NCBI GenBank assembly: GCA_037190175.1
Contig: JBBCJM010000131.1
Coordinates: 1 to 26,178, forward strand
Reading direction: 5' to 3'
From: JBBCJM01 sp037190175
GTDB lineage: Bacteria > Pseudomonadota > Alphaproteobacteria > Rhodobacterales > Rhodobacteraceae
Length of the DNA: 26,178 nucleotides
The stretch's first letter is position 1, and the number at the start of each line of letters is the position of its first letter. The notes beneath the pieces were generated by a model, which saw only the letters and a list, made by a program, of their open reading frames with translations, did no database searches and was not told the origin of the DNA. Below, piece by piece: positions 23,112 to 26,178 of this stretch. The translations under genes and the position numbers were made by a program.

Positions 23112-23213
23112 ATGGAAATCCTCGCCCTGCTCGCGCTGCCGCTCCTGCTGCTGGGCGGCCTGTTCGTGGACGGCTTCACCAACGACGACGAGGAGCCTCC
23201 GGCGGAAGAGTGA
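23112..23213 (+). CDS. 33-residue membrane microprotein related to the RTX leader
   Basis: Begins MEILALLALPLLLLGGLFVDGF and ends in an acidic tail NDDEEPPAEE. The first half matches the layout of the RTX protein leader at 21601 (MEIL, leucine-rich segment, then Asp/Glu-rich stretch). GGAGGTCAGGCC stands directly before the ATG, with GGAGG seven bases upstream, a strong ribosome site. It is likely a single-span membrane or signal-anchor peptide. I do not know its function. It is too short for many gene callers; translation is supported by the ribosome site and by similarity to the leader, not by any family hit. Confidence 0.6.
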   Translation: MEILALLALPLLLLGGLFVDGFTNDDEEPPAEE

Positions 23214-23239
23214 CGCGTAGGGTCCCGCGGCTAAGCAAG

Positions 23240-23539
23240 TCAGCCGCCGAACCACCGCAGCGCGGCGGCGATGGCCACCGCCAGCAGCGCCGCGGCCACG
23301 TCGTTGCCCAACACGAAGGTCAGCACGACGGCCGCGGTCAGGGCCACCGCCTCGGTCACCCCGCCCTGGGCGATGGCGATGGCGGCGATGGCGGCCATCA
23401 CCGACAGCGGCGTGGCGCGCAGCGCGGCCTGCACCCGGGGGGTCAGCGGCACGAACCGCATCGCCAGATAGCCCGCCAGCCGGCAGAACAGCGCGGCGGC
23501 GGTCATCACCAGCAAGAGGACGGGGAAGGATGCCATCAT
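23240..23539 (-). CDS. azlD: AzlD-family branched-chain amino acid exporter small subunit
   Basis: 99 residues with three or four hydrophobic segments, the size and pattern of AzlD. Family-like features are FCRLAGYLAMRFVPLTPRVQAALRATP (residues 18-44) and the GGVTEAVALTAAVVLTFVLGND stretch. AzlC and AzlD together form an inner-membrane exporter of branched-chain or related amino acids. The ATG at 23539 overlaps the azlC stop (ATGA, 23536-23539), with a second ATG right after it. It is the last gene of the minus-strand D-amino-acid operon and converges with the 33-residue gene 26 bases away. Confidence 0.88.
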   Translation of the reverse strand: MMASFPVLLLVMTAAALFCRLAGYLAMRFVPLTPRVQAALRATPLSVMAAIAAIAIAQGGVTEAVALTAAVVLTFVLGNDVAAALLAVAIAAALRWFGG

Positions 23540-24231
23540 GCCGGTGCCCGCCACAGCGCTGCGGCCATGCCGCCGCCCAGCAGCCCGGCGGCGATGATCG
23601 CCCAGCCCGGCCCGGCCAGCGGCAGCACGGCCACCGCCGTGGCAGCCCCCACCACCGCCGGCACCGCCGCCGCGCGGGTCTTCATCATCCCCGCCATCAT
23701 CGCCGCGGCAAAGGCCGGCAGCATCAGGTCGGCCCCCAGCACCCGCGGGTCGGAAATCACCGAGCCCGACAGGAACCCCGCCGTGATGCCCGCCAGCCAG
23801 CCGCCCAGCATCGGCAGGCCGGTGCCGGCCAGATAGGCGCGGTCCTGCTCGCCCACCTCGATGTTGCGCATGGTCATCAGCCAGTTGGCATCGCCCACCA
23901 TCAGCAGGCTGGCCAGCGCGCGGGGCGGCGTGGTGGCGCTGAGCCAGGGTTGCAGCGCCGCGCCGAACATCAGGTAGCGGGCGTTGATCAGCAGGATGGT
24001 GGCGGCCAGGGCGGTCAGCGTGGCGTGACCCGAGCTGATCAGGCTGGCGGCCGCCAGCTGGGCCGAGCCGGAATAGACCGTCACCCCCATGGCCAGCGAC
24101 TGCGCCAGGGTGAACCGCACCTGCGCCGCCACCAGCCCGAACCCGATGCCATAGATGAACACCCCCAGCGCCAGCGGGGCCGCATCGCGCATCCCGCGGC
24201 GCAGGCCGTCCAGGGTGAAGGGGGCGGTCAT
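23536..24231 (-). CDS. azlC: AzlC-family amino acid exporter large subunit
   Basis: 231 residues with several membrane segments. FGLVAAQVRFTLAQSLAMGVTVYSGSAQLAAASLISSG (about residues 31-68) and LLINARYLMFGAALQPWL are characteristic of AzlC. Relatives export branched-chain amino acids, valine or toxic amino acid analogues. The gene begins 4 bases after the aminotransferase stop without a clear ribosome site of its own, which suggests translational coupling. With a D-amino-acid aminotransferase and a racemase upstream, export of an amino acid linked to D-amino acid turnover is a reasonable inference; the substrate is not shown. Confidence 0.93.
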   Translation of the reverse strand: MTAPFTLDGLRRGMRDAAPLALGVFIYGIGFGLVAAQVRFTLAQSLAMGVTVYSGSAQLAAASLISSGHATLTALAATILLINARYLMFGAALQPWLSATTPPRALASLLMVGDANWLMTMRNIEVGEQDRAYLAGTGLPMLGGWLAGITAGFLSGSVISDPRVLGADLMLPAFAAAMMAGMMKTRAAAVPAVVGAATAVAVLPLAGPGWAIIAAGLLGGGMAAALWRAPA

Positions 24232-24235
24232 GGCA

Positions 24236-25096
24236 TCAGATGGCGGCGCGGCGCATCTCGTCCACGTACAACTCGCGCAGGCGGCTGGCGACCGGGCCCA
24301 CCTTGCCGTTGCCCACCTCGGTGCCGTCGATCTGCACCACCGGCATGACGAAGGCCGAGGCCGAGGTGAAGAACGCCTCGTCCGCCGCCTTGGCCTCTTC
24401 CAGGGTGAAGGGGCGTTCCTCGACCTCCATCTGCGCCTCCTGCGCCAGCCGCAGCACGGCGGCGCGGGTGATGCCGTGCAGGATCTCGGAGCCGAGGTTG
24501 CGGGTGACGATCCGGTTGCCCTTCACGATATAGGTGTTGTTCGAGGTGCCTTCGGTGACGAAGCCGTCCTCCACCATCCAGGCGTCGTCCACCCCCGCCT
24601 TCTTGGCCATCATCTTGCCGAGGGAGGGGTAGAGCAGTTGCACCGTCTTGATGTCGCGCCGGCCCCAGCGGATGTCGGGGATCGAGATCACCTTCATTCC
24701 CGCCTTGGCCGCCGGGTTGTCGGCCAGCCCGGGTTTCGCCTGGGTGAAGAGCACGATGGTGGGGGGGGTGTCCGCGGGGGGGAAGGCGAAGTCGCGGTCG
24801 CCCGGGTTGCCGCGGGTCACCTGCAGGTAGACCATCCCCTCGGTCACATTGTTCCTGGCCACGATCTGGCGGTGCAGCTCCAGCAGTTCCTCGGTGGAGC
24901 AGGGCGCGGGCATGTCGAGCTCCGCCAATGAGCGGCCCAGCCGCGCGGCATGGCCGGCGAAGTCCACCAGCTTGCCGCCCAGCACCGAGGTCACCTCATA
25001 GACCCCGTCCGCCATCAGGAAGCCGCGGTCGAAGACCGAGACCCTGGCCTCGCCCTCGGGCAGGAATTCTCCGTTGACATAGACGATGCGGGTCAT
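24236..25096 (-). CDS. dat: D-amino-acid aminotransferase (PLP fold type IV)
   Basis: 286 residues, the usual Dat length. Transfers the amino group of D-amino acids to 2-oxo acids using pyridoxal phosphate. Motifs: YVNGEFLPEGEARVSVFDRGFLMADGVYEVT (6-36), the catalytic lysine in RRDIKTVQLL (Lys150), and VTEGTSNNTYIV (180-191) with the cofactor-binding Glu182. GGAGG lies about eight bases before the ATG at 25096; upstream in-frame codons up to 25201 overlap the racemase gene and are unlikely. A fold-IV branched-chain aminotransferase is the main alternative, but the RGFLMADGVYE start is Dat-like. It lies 58 bases after the racemase-like gene and 4 bases before azlC. Confidence 0.92.
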   Translation of the reverse strand: MTRIVYVNGEFLPEGEARVSVFDRGFLMADGVYEVTSVLGGKLVDFAGHAARLGRSLAELDMPAPCSTEELLELHRQIVARNNVTEGMVYLQVTRGNPGDRDFAFPPADTPPTIVLFTQAKPGLADNPAAKAGMKVISIPDIRWGRRDIKTVQLLYPSLGKMMAKKAGVDDAWMVEDGFVTEGTSNNTYIVKGNRIVTRNLGSEILHGITRAAVLRLAQEAQMEVEERPFTLEEAKAADEAFFTSASAFVMPVVQIDGTEVGNGKVGPVASRLRELYVDEMRRAAI

Positions 25097-25154
25097 GGGG
25101 GGCCTCCGTGCTGGTCGGGGGTTCTTCCGCCGCCGCGCCCGCGGCGTCAAGCGG

Positions 25155-26117
25155 TTATCCCCAGAGCGCGGGGGCAGGCGGATGCACGCCCGCCTCGTCA
25201 TAGGTCAGCGGATGGTCGCGGTCGCGGGCCAGCAGCAGGGGCCCGTCCAGGTCCACCACCTCGGCCCCCTGCCCCGCCAGCACCGCCGGCGCCATGGCGA
25301 GCGAGCTGCCCACCATGCAGCCGACCATCACCTGCATCCCCATGGCCCGCGCCTCGGCGGCGAGCGCCAGCGCCTCGGTCAGGCCGCCGGCCTTGTCGAG
25401 CTTCACGTTCACCATGTCGTACCTGCCCTTGAGCGCCGGCAGGCTGGCGCGGTCATGGCAGGATTCGTCGGCGCAGACCGGCAGCGGGCGGGCGATTTCC
25501 CCCAGCCTGTCGTCCTGCCCCGCCGGCAGCGGCTGTTCCACCAGCCGCACCCCCAGCCGCACCAGATGCGGCGCGAGGTCGGCGTAGATCTCCGCCGTCC
25601 AGCCCTCGTTGGCGTCGACGATGATCGGGGTCTTCGGCGCGCCCGCCCGCACCGCCTCCAGCCGGGGCATGTCGTCGGGGGTGCCGAGCTTGATCTTCAG
25701 GAGCGGCCGGTGCGCATGGGCGGCGGCCGCGGCGCGCATCTGGTCGGGCGGGGCCAGCGACAGGGTATAGGCGGTGACCAGCGGGCGCGGCGGCGGCAGG
25801 CCGGCCAGTTGCCAGACCCTGCGGCCCGTCTGGCGGGCGGCAAGGTCCCACAGCGCGCAGTCCACCGCGTTGCGGGCGGCGCCGGGGGGCAGCGCCTGTT
25901 GCAGCGCCGCGCGGTCGATGCCGTCCGGCAGCCCGGCGATCTGCGCCGCCACGCTGTCGGGCGTCTCGCCATACCGCGCATAGGGCACGCATTCGCCGCG
26001 GCCGGCCACCCCGTCGCGGGTGACAGTCGCAGTCAGCACCCGCGCCTCGGTCCTCGACCCCCGGCTGATGGTGAAGGCCTGCGCCAGCGGGAAGGTCTCG
26101 ACTGTGGTGGTGATCAT
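25155..26117 (-). CDS. dgcA: Enolase-superfamily racemase, DgcA/dipeptide epimerase type
   Basis: 320 residues. N-terminal capping domain with FTISRGSRTEARVL and GECVPYARYGET (41-52), then the barrel with catalytic KIK (Lys141, Lys143), metal ligands in VDANEGW (Asp168), VEQPLP (Glu194) and CADESCHD (Asp217), and the opposite lysine in NVKLDKAGG (Lys239). This is the Ala-Glu epimerase/N-acetyl-D-glutamate racemase branch of the enolase superfamily. DgcA converts N-acetyl-D-Glu to its L form and is normally paired with the acetyltransferase DgcN, which would lie beyond the right edge. Adjacent dat supports a D-amino-acid role. A muropeptide L-Ala-D/L-Glu epimerase is the alternative. Only a weak ribosome site precedes the ATG. 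Confidence 0.82.
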   Translation of the reverse strand: MITTTVETFPLAQAFTISRGSRTEARVLTATVTRDGVAGRGECVPYARYGETPDSVAAQIAGLPDGIDRAALQQALPPGAARNAVDCALWDLAARQTGRRVWQLAGLPPPRPLVTAYTLSLAPPDQMRAAAAAHAHRPLLKIKLGTPDDMPRLEAVRAGAPKTPIIVDANEGWTAEIYADLAPHLVRLGVRLVEQPLPAGQDDRLGEIARPLPVCADESCHDRASLPALKGRYDMVNVKLDKAGGLTEALALAAEARAMGMQVMVGCMVGSSLAMAPAVLAGQGAEVVDLDGPLLLARDRDHPLTYDEAGVHPPAPALWG

Positions 26118-26124
26118 CCTGGGT

Positions 26125-26154
26125 CGCTCATCAAGCCTGCCGGCTTTCTTCGCT
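26125..26154. repeat. Second copy of the inverted-repeat arm
   Basis: These 30 bases match the left arm at 22897-22926 with one difference (GCCTGCCGGC in place of GCCTGACGGC). It starts 8 bases upstream of the racemase-like ATG. The sequence after it differs from the first loop, and the right arm would lie mostly beyond the window; AGCAAGCG at the edge is only partly like the arm start AGCGAAG. Confidence 0.85.
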
Positions 26155-26178
26155 CCTCCGGCGCGCGGGGAGCAAGCG

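Overview
The window is very GC-rich DNA with tightly packed, often overlapping genes, and it reads as chromosome of an alphaproteobacterium, most likely a member of the Rhodobacterales (Rhodobacteraceae/Paracoccaceae). This rests on the protein types (GlpR-GlpD-GlpK, rpmI-rplT-pheS with a small membrane gene and pyk beside them, a Tat-exported OpgG with OpgH, DUF1244, RTX proteins, DgcA-like racemase) and on the frequent ATGA stop/start overlaps. No tRNA, rRNA, CRISPR array or complete mobile element was seen.

Left part (1-5171, mostly minus strand). The first ~120 bases are the C-terminal tail of an IS110-type transposase without its own stop codon. It abuts a minus-strand gene string that is read from 5171 downward: CDP-alcohol phosphatidyltransferase, membrane-anchored sulfatase-fold enzyme, LPG-synthase-like membrane protein, Tat-exported NMT1/THI5-type binding protein, and ABC ATPase. 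No permease follows the ATPase; the IS fragment lies where it would be expected.

Middle (5298-16779). A cytochrome b561 gene starts on TTG. opgG-opgH makes periplasmic glucans. glpR diverges from glpD-glpK (glycerol catabolism). Then come a small serine hydrolase (RBBP9/YdeN type), a 51-residue membrane peptide coupled to a FAD/NAD(P)-binding protein, and a GT-D-like glycosyltransferase.

Housekeeping block (16910-20558, minus strand): pheS, rplT, rpmI with a good sigma-70-like promoter and a terminator after rplT, a 75-residue membrane protein, and pyruvate kinase.

Right part (20710-26178). An N-formylglutamate amidohydrolase, a short RTX protein with an unusual hydrophobic leader, a DUF1244 protein, a 30-bp perfect inverted repeat, and a 33-residue microprotein whose start resembles the RTX leader. 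On the minus strand follows a probable D-amino-acid operon: DgcA-like racemase, D-amino-acid aminotransferase and an AzlC-AzlD exporter pair. Half of a second copy of the inverted repeat sits at the right edge.

Most of the window is ordinary core genome. The points most worth a second look are the repeat family, the RTX leader/microprotein pair, the lipid/sulfatase-fold operon beside opgGH, and the apparently broken ABC operon at the IS remnant. All family calls come from reading the translated sequence without database searches.
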